DNA from: Lagopus muta
Taxonomy: Eukaryota > Chordata > Aves > Galliformes > Phasianidae
Length of the DNA: 64,000 nt
Assembly (NCBI RefSeq): GCF_023343835.1
Contig: NC_064434.1
Span: 15,977,505 to 16,041,504 of the forward strand
Direction: 5' to 3'
Positions 11,619 to 26,600 of the stretch are shown here, piece by piece (position 1 is the first letter of the stretch; the number at the start of each line of letters is the position of its first letter). The translations under genes were made by a program, and so were the position numbers. The notes beneath the pieces were generated by a model. That model searched no databases. It was not told the DNA's origin and saw nothing but the letters and a program-made list of their open reading frames with translations.

Positions 11619-14600
11619 CTGCAAGACAAAGGAATAGCACTGTTAGGGATGATACCTGTCTAGATTCTGATGACATCAGCACAAAATCAGTGTCTTTTGG
11701 AAGGATCTCAGCAACTGCCACTGGCCTCACCAGAGCTGCAGCTTTTTCCTGTGTGTATACTATAGTCAACTCCCCAAGTCAGCAAGCACAAGAGAGTAAA
11801 TGTCCACGTGTTGTTGCTACAGTCAGAACCATGCTGCAGAATTCAGCTCCATCACACAATGTGAGGCAAACAGCTATTTGCCTATTTTATTTTTGTTGCA
11901 TTTGGAATAGCTAATGAAGCAACTAACTAGGCATTTTTTTCTTGAATCAAGCCTATTAAATGTCATGATCGAGACTACAAGACAGGCTCCTACTTGAGAT
12001 GCTCCTCTCTTTTCCTGGAGAAAGTTCTGAAAATAAGCAGTTAAGGTTCTGGTGTCGTTCTGGAGAATCTTCTCACCAGCAGAAACAGAAGCTTGGAAAT
12101 CCCAGTCACAGACTACAAACACTATGGGCTGAAGGCCAGCTATGCATATGCCTAATGCTTTTTTTTTTTTTTGCAGTCAAACCAGAGCTAATCCTGCTCT
12201 TTCAGGGGACGTGACCTAACTCTACACAAAAGCACTTGTTTTTTACATTTACATTATTGATCATCCCTTTCACAGAAGGGGCAGAAGGCATCAAATCATC
12301 CATCTTCTCAGTATGTCAAACTATTAGTCTCTACAGAGTTTAATTTGGATTTTTAATTTTGTATTTTTTATTATTTTTTTTTTAATTTAAGCAGAGGGTC
12401 ACTGCTTGAGGAAGTTTCTCATTTGTCATAGACAGCTGCAACTGTATGCCTGCAAATTATTGAAGAAAATCACTTAGATTTATTCACATGAGAGTGTCTG
12501 TGAATAAGTTTGAATAACGGAGGCAGGAGGGGAATGCTAATCTGCCAGCAACTCCTTGAAACAGAAGGCAAAATGAAATTACAGTGCAGTCCTCATTAAG
12601 AATTCTCCTAGCCAGGGCTATATAAGCCACTTCAACTAGCTGGCAAATATTTAATTTGCCTGGGAAGAGAAGGGATGATTTACGAGTGCTTTTGCCCGCC
12701 ATGCACCATTTCTCTTGCTGATTGCTAGGTACTTCTCTCTTGCAGTTCTATGAGTGAGGCATTTTGGAGCGGCAGTGGCAGGAGATGGCGCTGTGGGATA
12801 AACAGCGCAGTGATAAGCAGCTCCCACTCAGTCTCCTCACCTTGCACCAGGCTCTTCCTTCGGCCTTTGGCTGTCTAGGCATAAGGAGATCAAGCCTCCT
12901 TATTCTAATAGTACAATCTCTTGCCAAGAGAAATTTCTTTTGCAGCTCTAGTGCTGTGCACATTTCATTACTTTTTTGGAATTGCTGACAATCTGATGCA
13001 ACTTCCATTTACTACTCTCTGCATTCATTTGCTACTGACATAAAATAAAGCTAAAGCTTCTCATCTTCACAAACCATGAGCTGTATGGCTTTGCCTATCT
13101 GTTTGCAGCTCATGCAATAAAGTGCACTAGAGGTGAGATAGAGCCACGCTGGTAGATGCCGAGTCACTGGACTGGACCGACACCTGCCAATATTTATGAG
13201 ATGCCTATTTACAGCTTCCTTTCAGCCTCATCATGGCATTATTAAAGACATGGCTAGGTTTCACTTGAATTTTCTGTTTGTTTTGTGGTGGTTTTTTGTT
13301 GTTGTTGTTGTTTGTTCGTTTGCTTTTTATTTCATTTTAACAGTAGGTTGCTGACTGAGGGTTACTTATTTTCCACTTGGTTCCGTTGCTTCTGAAGAAG
13401 TCACTGCCCTATGCAGCACCAAACCATTCCTTCTGGACAAAAGAAATATATCATTTTTTTTAAGTCACAAACAATAAAACAAAGTCTCACTTCAATTTTC
13501 CTTGGATAAATACTCAAAGAAACTTAACATAAGGAAATGAATTCAACACTGAATTGCCATTAGTAGGTTCAGCAGAACTATATTCTCATTGGAAGAAAAT
13601 TCTCTCTTTTTTCTCAACAATGACTGGAACATCAAACATACTGTCAATCAATCACACTTGTATTAACTACTGTTGCAAAGAACAGATTCCAAATATAGAG
13701 TGAATCCCCTCTATTACAGATATATAAAGAAAGCTTACGTACATTAACTTCAGTGCTGTGGAAGGAGAAGGCTGTGATCCTTCTCATATCATTTGTTTGT
13801 CCAGAATTCAGTTTATTCTCAAACAGAAAGAAACCTGTACTTCAAGAAACTTAATTCCTCCCAAGCTAAGATAAATATTTACTGGCAGACAGTTAATTTA
13901 GGAAGAGATGAATTAGATACCTAGATGTTCTGTTATCTCTGAAATGACTGCCTAATTCACAGCAGTAGATTAGACAAAGTCACACTGGCATTTATATTAC
14001 ATGAATGAAAGTAGTGAAGACAGTGCTTTTATTACAAGTATTCACACTGGGTCCTGTCAAACTGATTCTAGACTACAAGAGGTATCCTCAGACTCTTTGT
14101 ACTTGTCAGTTTGAATCCACATTTGGAACTACTAATAAGATCACTGGGTTACACGCTAGACTACCAAGCTCTATCTAACCTCCATGAGTGAGTCAACTTG
14201 AAGCCATAGCAAGATACTGAGCATAGAACAGCCTGGTTGAAAAGGACCACAGTGATCATCTAGTTTCAAACCCCCTGCTATCTGCAGGGTCGCCAACCAC
14301 CAGACCAGGCCGCCCAGAGCCACATCCAGCATACACAGGCTTATTCCTTTCCAGTTCTGTACTGGAAGCAAAAAACCTCTTGGAGGATAAGTTTCCCATC
14401 TGACTGTAGGGTGTTGGCAAAACAGGTTTCCACCGCATTTACTGAGAACAGATTTGGACTGGGACTTTACTTATTTCAGCAAACGTAATCCTTTATAGTT
14501 TTCCATGGCTTTCTGCCACAGGGTGTCCTTTGCGGGAGAGCAAACTGTTTTTCTCCAAGCTGCTGCCCTCTTTAAGCTTGCTATGGACATTAGCTACCAT

Positions 14601-17600
14601 TCAGAACAATTTTACTCTGAGATGTTAAAATTAATAAAGCAAAGGAAGGCACTGTTTCAGTATTGTTTCTCTGTAGATCCATACAGTGCTTTTAAAGATC
14701 TGAGTTTTACCTGTGTTCTGTGCCAAATAACAGATGCCCTGGAGTGTCCCAGCTTATTTCGACAAGGTCCTTTGTCATAATGTATGAGGAGAAAGTCATC
14801 CTACAAAATATTAAATAGAAAAGTAGGCAATATGCAGAAGTACAAACTGTTCTTCAAATTATAGAATACCACTTCCTGAGAACTTGAAACCAGGAACTGT
14901 ACAAGAAGGTAAAAGTTTGATAAAGTGAACATGACCAGGTTCAACCTTTCCAAAGTGCCTTTGTTTACAGTTAAGTCTCTTCACAAATGGGTTTGTATAG
15001 GAAGTCTTAAGTGTATATAAGGAATCTGTTCTCTCAAAGGCTCTTAACTCAAATATTTAATGCTAATATCAATTTTAGAAAGAGGATCCAGGAAGAAAAG
15101 CTGTCCAAGATACATATTATATACGCACACATAAGGAACAAAGGAGAATAAATACTTGTACCACAGGCTTCCCAAGCTTGGTTTATTTTATTAATTGAAA
15201 AATAAAAGTAAGGCCAATACCGATTTTTGAGAAATGATTGTGCCATCTGTCCTACCATCCTTTTACAGACAAGCCAAGTACCAGGGTAATACTCCTTTTT
15301 AACTGCGCATTTAACAAGCTTGCAATTGTAGGTCTGTTGGTAAAACATTAAAACGGGACAACCATAGGATTTGATCACTTTGAGTAGCTTTTGGGAGTCT
15401 AAAACTTTTCCTTTGCTATTGTTAACAATGCTATAAAATAGAACGGATGACATGGAAACAGATGTTGTATATTGTATGTATTCTGATCTTCGGGCACAAT
15501 AACAGGCTGGTTTAAAAAATGTAAACACAGCAGCAGCTTACATATTGACAAATTCCTGGTATGAGAGTAACATTGCATTCTTTTTGATATATGAGATCTA
15601 TTTCTTGTCCCATGGAAACAATAAGCAGTAAACACATCCAAGTTCTAGCCCCCTGCATGGTGACACACCAAATCTAGTGTTTGTTTGTTAAACTTCCACA
15701 GAACTGAGAACACTCCTATACTTATCCTGTAACTTCTTCACGAAAGGGAACATTGAAAAGTCAGTGCTAAATAAAGCAGTATTAAAAAAAGAGGCCAAAA
15801 ACTCCCACGATAAATGCCTCATAAAGATTGAAAACAGAATATTTTCACAAAATTTTACTTCATAATGATTATTTACTAACTCACATGGACAAAATACTAA
15901 GATCACACAGGTCAGACAAGTAAAATGGAATATACAAGTTCTACTAAATTACCAGCATCAGCTCTGGTGGGTCCCAGTGCATCAAGTTATGCAGAAGATA
16001 ATGATCTAGTATTAGCTGATAAATGAGACAGCTGGATAGCAAAACAATGAACTTCTAACATCCTGAGAATGAGAGTGTAGTGCATCTACTCACATCGAGA
16101 GATTCCAGACAGTACCAGCAAAAGGCATGTTTGCAGTTCTTACACATCATTTGGGCACAACCCTCGTCTCGTTCAATGTAAACTTTACACTTTGGACAGC
16201 GCTTGATTGGAGCATCGTCTTCTTCCATCTTAAAAACGGAACTGTCGGAGACAGTAAGGAACTTATAAGATATGGGGCCATGAGAACTCAGAGAAGAATT
16301 TTTAAGAATTGTGCTCAGAAGTTATGCCTACTTTTTCAAAAAAATCTTGAGATTGCATGTTTCTGCTTTCCTTGAGAATCTTCTCTAGAAATTTCCCTCC
16401 AGAACAAAAACCATTTTTGAGGAATGCTGTTATTTCAGAGTTGATCTCTTCATCTCTAACACTATCCTAATGAAGCATAGTTCATAAGTTACAATCAGCA
16501 CCTCTTCTTCTTGTCTTGTACCACTACGTAAAACTGTAGGACACTCCATCGTGCAGTGGGCACAACAAAGAGGAAACAGTGGAAGAACATTTAATTCCAC
16601 GAAGTAGCTTTATACCCTGCAGAGCTTTTATTCATGCCAAACACTGAAATATGCCTTGAGAAATGTAACTTCCTGTAGCCACTGCCAGTGGGAGATACAA
16701 GATTAACTGAAGGGGAATCAACTGATTGCCTTTTAATCAGTGGCTGGATAACAGGACATAAAATCTTTAGTCATACTATAGGCAACCATGTCACAGAAAA
16801 ATGCTTTCAATACATGAAGTGTGTATGAAACTCCAAATGCAGGTAGCACAAACTGCTACTGGCACATTAAGCTCCAAAATACTAAGGAAAACTCACTTTA
16901 ATTTTTACCTAAGGTAAAGAATGAAGTAAAAAGTAAAAGCAATGAAAAAAGTAAGGAAAATAGATCAAGCATTCTAGCTTTCCATGAAGTTAACAGAGAT
17001 TCTATTCTAATCAAGCGTACACAAGAGCACATGAACAGGAACTCATCAGGACAACATCCTAGTCAAATTTTTCCCACTGGGGCAAAAGAGCTGTTGATAG
17101 AGGTTGAAGGAGCTCCTTTGTGCTTTGCTGGGAATGGTGACAAGGGGTGAGGCAGCTGAGAGGTCTATTCCATGTTTGAATACACGTTTATAAAAATCCA
17201 AATGACTAGATGAAGGAAAACATCTTTAAACTAAAAGTCTGGAAATTGCTTCTTTACTATTCATATTTATATTTGTTAAAAGATTCAGTGTTTTGTTTCC
17301 AAACACTTGATTCTTTGCAATACTTTACCTTGTTTCTCCTGGAAGAAAAGAGATTGGCATGTTCTCCTGACAGCCTTGACCTGGATGCCAATTAGATTTG
17401 CAAACAGAGCAGAACTCAATGTCACAGGCTTTGCACTGGACCAGCTGGGGACTCTGTGGGCTTGATTCCTGGAGCTGGCAAACTGCTTGGCAAGTAGAGG
17501 ATGGACACCAAGTCCGACATGGATCCAAAAGCACTTCTGGACGGGGACATAAAAGAAAAAATTTCAAAGGACCGGCCTTACACAACAATATATTTCAGCT

Positions 17601-20600
17601 GAGGTTGACTGGCAGGGCATTCAAAACCACACGTTTTCAAAGGAAGCTTTTTAATTTATTCTACTCACTTAGACATAAACCTTGCCTGCTTATCAAATAG
17701 GCACCAAAGTAAAGTGGGTTTCCAGCATCAGAATTAATTATTCATTTTCATTCACTGAACTAAACTTGTTCCGAGAATGAGATGTGGTATTTTTCTTCAG
17801 TTGTGCTTAACAAACAGTTATATACAGTTATATACCTGTATAACTATACAGCTATACAGGTATAATGTATCAGAAAGTGCTTTTACAGTGCCTTGCTCAG
17901 TAGGATTATACTTTCAGTTGGTTTCTGCACTAACAGCCACAAGAATAACAAGTGTTATCCACTTTCATCCCTCTCTCAGAGGCTGTTTACTGGTAAGTTA
18001 TTTCATATTTCAAAGCCCACTAGAGTCAATAAAAACTCACCACTGACTTTAGTGGTCTCTAGGCTGGGCTCTTCCCTCAGCAAAAGCCTTACTCTAAGTT
18101 CTCTGTGGTCACATACTATTTACAAGATTTCACCCAGTTCCACATCACTGAAGGGAGCCAGTCAGCTTATATCTCATAAAAATTAACAAGAGTCATATTA
18201 TGATTACATACATAACTGCCTAATATTTATGTACCAGATTTTAGCATAAGGGATATTGGTGGCTTCTTAAAAAGAAACAGGCTACCTCTCAAGCAACACT
18301 CAAAATAGAAGTCACTCCCTCTCTCAGTTACACAGCAACACAATACATAGTAATTTTCTTTCCTTGGTTTATTCCTAGAACATTGCAATGGGCATCACGC
18401 CAACAAAAGCAGAAACTATGTATACATTTTTTCTTTCTGACAATCACGCAATTAACGCTCATGATCTTGTGCAGAACCAGATTCTGACTTTTGGGGTTGC
18501 TGAGGAGTGATACCATTCCCAAAACTTTGCACTGAATAGCGTTACATACATTACCTCTTTCAAACTGTAGTTTCTTATACCTCTGCATGATTTCTGATGC
18601 AACCATGCACTCAATCTGTTGAAGGAAGAAAAAGATAAATTTCCAATTAAGAACAGAAGGGACATTTTCAACAAATGGAGAGAAAATGTTTGACCTTTTG
18701 AGAATTGTTAAAAATGTATGCTGGCAACAATGACAGCGGTAACATAAGAGCAAGATACATATAGACATTATGGAAAGAAAAAAACCAACAATCTGCAATA
18801 AAAACATACCTCATTTTCTTGCAAATGACCTCTCTTTGGGCAGGCAGCATCAGGGCAGCTGATTGCTGTTTCTAGACCTTCTTTGATCAAAAGTTCCACA
18901 TACTGTTTTAGGCACTGTAAGAGAGCCAAAGACTGAGTTAAGTATTCCACCAAGAATAAGCCACTCAGTATTTTAACACTCTTCCTCTGGAACTCTGAAG
19001 AACATAAAATTCTTTGACAAAAATATTGATGTGTCCATTTTACTACCACGGCCTGTACTCACAGCATGTATTGTGGTTATACTCTCAGGTAAAAAATAGC
19101 AAGTTCACTTCCTCATCAAATAATTTTTCCTCAAATTAAAATATGCAGCAAATTAAAAATAAATAAAATAAAAATAAAATAAAATAAAATAAAATAAAAT
19201 AAAATAAAATAAAATAAAATAAAATAAAATAAAATAAACAATAGTGGGGAAGAGACAAATCAAACAGGGAGCTAAGGGGAAAAAAAGTAAAAACCTGGCT
19301 CCAAAAATCTTTGTGTGATGGGAAATCACAACACAGCGTAGTAGGCAGCAACTACCCAGAGATAGATGTCTGTCAAGCAGACCAGAAGCAAGGAATGTAT
19401 CCTGCCTTCTGTTTCTAGAGAATAATTATGTAAACTTCATGGTATGTCTCCGTGCTCCATAAGAAGCAAGAATGTGAGAATTAGGACTCCCAGAAGAAGT
19501 ACAGTTTCCATGGGTACTGAATAATAAATATTAGTGGTACTAATACTTTTTCTCTCCTAGCAACCGTAGCACCTTACCTAAGTCATAACTGAAAACATTG
19601 CATCTGACATATTGGCACATAGCATGACTGTCAACAAGAGAGAGGGCAGGGGATTACTTTAGAAAAAGGGCAAGCCAAGCCCAACCCTCATTAGGTTTTG
19701 AAGAAAATCTGTCCCTCTACCTCCATACTTCTCCCATCAAGGTAAGCACACAGATGCCTGCTAGGGAGGTGAGGGCAAAGGCTAAGGGAGAGAAACCGTT
19801 TTCTCTGCAGATTCCTCAGCTTTAGTCAGCCTGGTGCTACACAGTAAGAACAAATGAGGGTCTGTTTGCCACTGGGCAGGTCACACCATGGTGGACACCT
19901 CATGAGTTCAACTAGTACCAGTATACAGCACAAGCCCAGCACCAGCCTGGAAAGGCCAAGGGCTGAGTCAGCCCTGCTGAACCCAGCTTTCTCCACTGGA
20001 ATTCACTGGACAAAGCAGTCTCTGCCCTGCAGTCAGGTCACAAGGCATGTGTTTGGCCCAGCCCTGCGCATGTGGCTTGTGGCTGCTGTGGTCCAGGCTT
20101 TGAGTCTACTCACTCAGCCAATCCATCTTCAGTTCCCTCTCATAATATGTCTTTGCTGCTTCTTTCAGTGAACCTATCATATAGCTTAGTGGTTTGTTTT
20201 GGATTTTACCTCTCACATCCTGATTACAGCAAAAACTTCACTTTCTACCCACATAATTTCAGCTGCTATGGTACATGGCTCTGCTGGTGACAACCTGCCA
20301 TTGCCTTGATAGCTTGCAAATCATTTCTGATTCTCCTTTCCTGCCTCTCTTACTCAACAGAGACAGCAGGTCTATTTTTGGGGGAAAAGAAAAACAGACT
20401 AGATAATTGATATCTTTAGAAGTTTTATATGCATTAGAAAAACCCTTTGTGATGAATCAGAGCCTACATCTTTATAAGCAAGGATTTACTGGAGATAACA
20501 GTTCATTTAGCAGATGTTTGACTTGCAAAAGGTTTCCAACATATCACTTTTATATCTGCAGAGAGGTGTAGTGGTTTGAGAGGACTGCTAGCAGCAATGA

Positions 20601-23600
20601 CAGCAGAATGAGCTCTGCAAGAGCCAGGCCCTAGGTTGCGTGCCTTGGCAGGCTATGATTTCAGCTGGAATGAGGTATTAGCATGCCATAATGACACTAT
20701 TGGCTCTTCCCTTTCCCCTCCATTTGCAGATGCCAAGTGTGGATTAAAGCAAAAACGCATACAATTTTAATGCCAGCACTTAGCACTTACAGAAAGTACT
20801 TTTCGAGCTGAATGAGTTTTGCTATCATTAATCATTAATGTGGTTAATTCCCTCAGCCTGTTTGGGAGCATCGCCAAAACACATTTGATTTGTTTCTCTT
20901 TCTTCACATCTTCCAAGGAAGAATATAGCTCATCCCTGCCACAGGCAGTGTCCAAGGCTTTCCCTTTCCACTGATGTGGCACTGGCACTATATACTCAAA
21001 ACGAACCCAACTAAGGTGCACTTACGATGCTGTGCTTTCTGGGAATAGAGATGCTGTCTTGAGGCCATGAAGTATCAGTAGTCAATTATGCAGAGGATTA
21101 AACATTTTGTTCACTCAAGACTTCTCCAGTCTAGAGATTTTTCAGGTAGAAAAGGGGTAATCCAGAGAGGTTGCCAGGAAGTTTGAAGCAAAGGCTACCT
21201 GTGCCATGGAAGCAGATACAAAACGTGCCACTTGCAGCAAGAAAAAATTAACTGGTGCAGTACTGGAAATGCACCTCTGTGAAAGTAATACAATACAGTG
21301 TGTAACTGGGCATCTAATTCTAATGTAAAATTCATTAAAATACAAATAACTTTTATAAAAAGGCAACAAATTGCTGCTCATATTCTGTAATGGTGTTAGG
21401 GGTCTCATATTGAGAGAAAATATCCTAACAGTCTTCCCACTAAGGCAATAAGGTACTGTATATGATGATTAAAAAAATGTATAAATCACCCAAAATAACA
21501 TTCAAAATGGACTGTATTACATAAAATTCCTCAGAGAAGTGGGAGCTGAAATTAGGAACGTAATGACAGAATAAGGAAAAGTGAACAAGATATCCTTCCT
21601 TTTGTATACTGGCTCTTACAAAACTAATATGTGTCTTTATTTTTCTTTTAATTGACACATGTCAAGGGAGAGTTACTCATACTTGAAGCAATACTTTTAC
21701 TGAATTTAATTGTTTCATTCTTTAAAATACTTTGTATTTCAGTAATTAAGTATCTAAATATTTAATTGAGTCGTACTCAGGGACACTCTAAACCTGCTAA
21801 AAAATGGCACTATTTACATATACAGCTTGATATAAGAAAGCCGGAATAAGACTAGTTATTTTAGAAAAATTAAATCTTTACTCTGAATTAATAGGTAATA
21901 AAAATAAATGTTTCCTTTGCTTTCAGTTTTGTACTCAATTTCTGTACTCTGACAGTCTTCATGCTTAGACAGCATGAAGAAGGATCAAGTGTGTTGTAGT
22001 TTGTTCCTGTAGTTTCAGTAATCACTAAAACCATATGTACTCCTACTCCTTTTTGAATACTGAAGTAAAACATGTCCTTTTATGATATTCTTTAGTCAAA
22101 CTACTGTATTTTACAAGACAGCTGCAAAAACAGGTGTTTGTGGCATACATTTCTGTCCAGTGTACGTATCGTAAGCATACCGAATGATTTAGGGGAGAAA
22201 AGGAGTCATTATGGTATGACAGCAATCCAGGAGATTACTAAATTGAAGTATACAGATCTACAGCATTTTACAAATCTTTGCATTTTCCATGGAATCATAG
22301 AATTGCCTAGGTTGAAAAGGACCTCAAAGACCATCTAATTTCAACCCTCTGCTATGTGCAGGGTCACCAACCACCAGACCAGGCTGCCCAGAGCCACATC
22401 CAGCCTGGCCTTGAATGCCTCTAGGGATGGGGCATCCACAACCTCCTTGGGCAACCTGTTCCAGTGCATCACCACCCTCCGAGAGAAAAAATTCCTCCTA
22501 ATATGTAACATAAATCTCCCCTATCTCAGCTTAAAACCATTTCCCCTTACCCTATCCTATCCATCCTCATAAACAGCCATTCCCCCTCCTATTTATACGC
22601 TCCCTTCAATTACTGAAAGGCCACAAGGAGGTCTCCCCAGAGCCTTGTCTTCTCCAAGCTAAACAAGCCCAGTTCCCTTAACCTTTCTCCATAGGAGAGG
22701 TGCTCCAGCCCTCTGGTCATCTTAGTGGCCCTCCTCTGCAGCTGTTCCAAGAGCTCTGCATCTCATTGCACAGCATGTTTCAGGCTGCAAGTCAAGACTC
22801 ATTGCATGCCTCAGTTGCTGTCAAACAGCATAAGATCAGTAAGAGCAGACTGGTTAGTTCCCCTGAGCAATACACTTATGCTTTTCCCTGTGATTGCATA
22901 CTCTTTGTGTGTTCCTACTCTGTCCTTTTTCTGTACATCACTGTTGTCCTTTCTTACCAGTTGGTGTCTCAATGACTATCTTCCACCTGGTAATCTAAGA
23001 ATCCTCTTGTCATTGCTGTTCCCCTGACAAAGGGCTGGATAGCATCCATTGGAGGAGTTTAGGTCTAAACCCATTCTCCCACAAAGACCAACTGAGAGCC
23101 CAACTCAGGTTTACTATGAGCTTCCAAAATAAGCAAGGTATACTTCTTCATTTTATTTTATTTTTGTCTTTGCTTCAGCGATAGAGGGCTAAATAAAGGA
23201 ACAATTTCCCACCTGAAGCTGCCAAGCACAGCCAGATATTTAAGACTCTGCCCAATGAATTGTACTTCTAACCTTTGTACATCAAGGACCGTGATGCTCA
23301 GAAAGGTAGAATCACAATGACCTCTGAGGTGCTGTTGCTTTAGAGCTGAACATTTTTGTCCAACGCTGTAAAGATCAAAGCGCCCTATGAGGATCTAAAC
23401 TTTCCCTAACTTCCAGACTTTAACATATAATCTCACTCTGCTACATTTAACTCAAACTAAACTGCACAGGACACAGCAAAATCTCAATGTAAAGAATTAA
23501 AATGTCTGGATTTTTTTTTTTTTTTTTTTTTTCTTTTAGAATTCCTGCAACAATTATGCCTGTTTCTAATGAAGATGCTTTGACTTGTTTCTTCTGACAT

Positions 23601-26600
23601 TCAAAACCAAGATAAAACTACCAAAACACATACGAAGAAAACTTCTGTTTTTCCCATATGGAACAAAATCTACCATCTACTTTGAGGGGAAAAAAAGTGT
23701 TCACTTGGTCTTTAAGGTAAGTTTGCAATACAGATGCACTGAATTAAAAACATTTGGAAGTACTTATGGTGAACAACTTCACTGTTTGAAACAGAAGACC
23801 ACAGCTTTTCAAAAAGTTATAGCAAGATTGCCATTAAGAACACTCTATTGCTAGTATCACAGGAGATAAGAAATGACTTTTTAAGATTACATTTTTCATT
23901 TGAGAGTTGGGCAGGCAAGAAGATTATCCTGTATTAATTCCTTAACTGTTGCTACATGGATTTTCTCATAATGCAGACTTCTAACTATACTAATGCTGCA
24001 CATATAAGTATCAAGTCATCCGGGAAATTTCATAAATAAGTCAATGGATTTAGAAAGGCCGAAAAGAGTGACAGGATTGCAGAGCCAAGTATATCATCAC
24101 CATAACATTCGATTTATTTCTTAAAGCTTTAAATTTATTTTAGTGCTAGCATTAAGCCACAGTCCATCCCAAAACAAAATGTGCACTCACAAAAATCATC
24201 ACATGATGGCATTGGTAAAACAGCCAGGAGAACAATCCTTCACTTTGAGCAGACAATCTCTATGTACTGCATTCTACTTCAGGGACACAAGGTTTGATGT
24301 GCTTTCTTCAATGTGGGAGATTGCTGCTTTATTTTTTTAACAGAAATTCTGATTCTAAAATTAGTACTCCTGACTTCCAATGCAAAGAGGGGAAATGGAA
24401 AAAAACATTGAAAATAAAGTTCATACTGAACAGTAAGACATTTCCAAGACAATTATTAGCTAGACCAAATTAATAAGAGTCCAGCAATATCTCTATCATC
24501 TGTAAAATAGGATTAGATTAACCTCCATAAATATGCATACATAAAATAAATGTATGCACTCACCCATATATTTATTGAAACTTACATTTAACAACAGGAA
24601 GAGATAGGAAATGCTGGTTGGTATTTTAAGCTTTACATTACAAATGACACCAGTCTAGGTGAATATAATCTTTTCTTTTGGCCTAATAATCAGTGAAGAA
24701 AATAAATATGAAAAGACAAGAAGTGAGGAGTATTCAGCACCGTTTTGTAGCTACACATCTTTGTGCTAAAAATATACTGAACCAAAATTTAAAATCCATG
24801 TGATAAAGGTACACTGATAAGTAGGAAATATTAAAAATACATTTCAAAACAACTACTTAAAATAGTTTTGTAACATCTTTATACTCTGCGTCCCAGGATT
24901 TTTTCTTTATGTTGCTCAGAATTGAATATTGGGAAGGTGGTACCTTTTCTTGTCAGAAGAGAACATGATACCAAGGTTATTCCACTGCTCTGTGCTAATT
25001 CCATAAGCCAGTTCCACAATCTGTCTGGTACATAGGTTTTTATGCTGGTAGACACTGTGTAAGTCTTCAGGGTAAGGTGATGTAATGCTAGTTTTTAGCT
25101 TTGGATTAGAATAGCAAATAGGAAGCAGAGTGCAATAATCTCAGAAGGGAACTGGGAGAGATAGCTAGGGTATGAGAGAATGAGTGATTGTTTGCTACAA
25201 GTAAAAAGCAGAAAGATGAATTTGGGTGCCCATGTCTCAGATAGTGGCTATTATCTTTGGAATAATGCTTTCCTTCCCTTTAGTCAATACAGAAGATTCA
25301 CTCTGAACTGGAGAAATTTTCCTTGAAGAAATTATTGTCTAAAGGAAAGCAAAGCTGAACAGTTCCAAAAGGAAAAACTCCTCTAAAATAAACAACAGCC
25401 TACAGCTGGATATTGTCTGGAGAGGACTGAATCATGACTGCACTAGGTTTGAGCCTGAGGCTTCCTTAATTTTTGAGGAGTAGGAATTCCAGTAGCCATA
25501 TATTACAGCTATATGTTACATTTCTCAGTGTTTCTGTAGATCTCCTAAAAGCAACAAGACTGGCAATCTGGTGCTGAAAAAAAAAAAAAGTGCTTTTAAT
25601 GTTAGCATTTTGTGGAAAGAAAAAAATACTTTGTCAGATTGCAGCGGTATATTTAGAAACATAAACATGTGAGAAGAAAAACATTGTAGTTTTCTTGGAG
25701 AGCTTTTAAGCTTCTTCCAAACTTACTGTTTTTTGTGGTATTTTTTTCTTTTCTGTGTGTGTGTGTTAAGGAGTTATAATCCTGCTCAAACTTATTCTTA
25801 CTTAATCACAGGCTCAGCTTTAAAATGCTCTTGCATTGCTCTTGCTGCTCCCTTGTGCACAATTCCCTATTGCAGATCTACAATCTGGCTTTTTAGTATC
25901 ACCTTAATCCTATTTAAATGACAAGTGATTTACAGGGAAATATTTATGTATGCTGAATCATAAATATCCCTAAGGCATACACACAAGCACAGAGGTGATT
26001 TTTTTCTCTTTATTAGATATACTGTCACCTGTTACAGACCAAATCCAAGAACACAATCTACATGCAACATCACAAACCTCCTAGATCTGAGACAGATGTA
26101 CATTAGACAGATGTTTAAAGTAGAATCAGAAACATTAACAAATCATTTCCACTTACCTAGATATTGTGTCAGAGATAAGAATTTACTTTCAAAAAAAAAA
26201 AAAAAAAAATGCAGACTACCAAAATTGCATTTGTTATTAAACTTCTATCTGAATCATCATCCTTAATAAATCACATGAGAAAACAGTCACTTGATACTTC
26301 AAATCGAATATCTGAAAGCAATAAAACATTCTTGCCCAGTTACCCTTTTTTATATCCTTACTTTGGCTGAGGCAAAAATCATGCTACACAAGCGCACAAA
26401 AATTCACTCTAATACAAGAATCTACATGGTTCTCAGTGGAGAAATATCTAGTGCCAAATTTGGTTGCTTTTTCAGTCAAAAGACATGCGCTGAGAAATGA
26501 ACCTTGGCCAGCAAAAGAGGTGGAAAACATGACAGGTGATAACTGCTTAGTACCAAAGTATATTATCCTGCTATAGCCCATATTTTCAGCTTAAATTCAG

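Noticed and set aside
15049..15528. 159-codon minus-strand ORF inside RNF144A intron 5
   Set aside because: It lies wholly within an intron, has no domain, and its product does not resemble any RNF144A isoform.
16127..16375. Plus-strand ORF opposite RNF144A exon 5
   Set aside because: It is an antisense shadow of the conserved RING2 exon; its translation has no resemblance to any protein.
17398..17700. Plus-strand 100-codon ORF opposite RNF144A exon 4
   Set aside because: Antisense shadow of the IBR exon.
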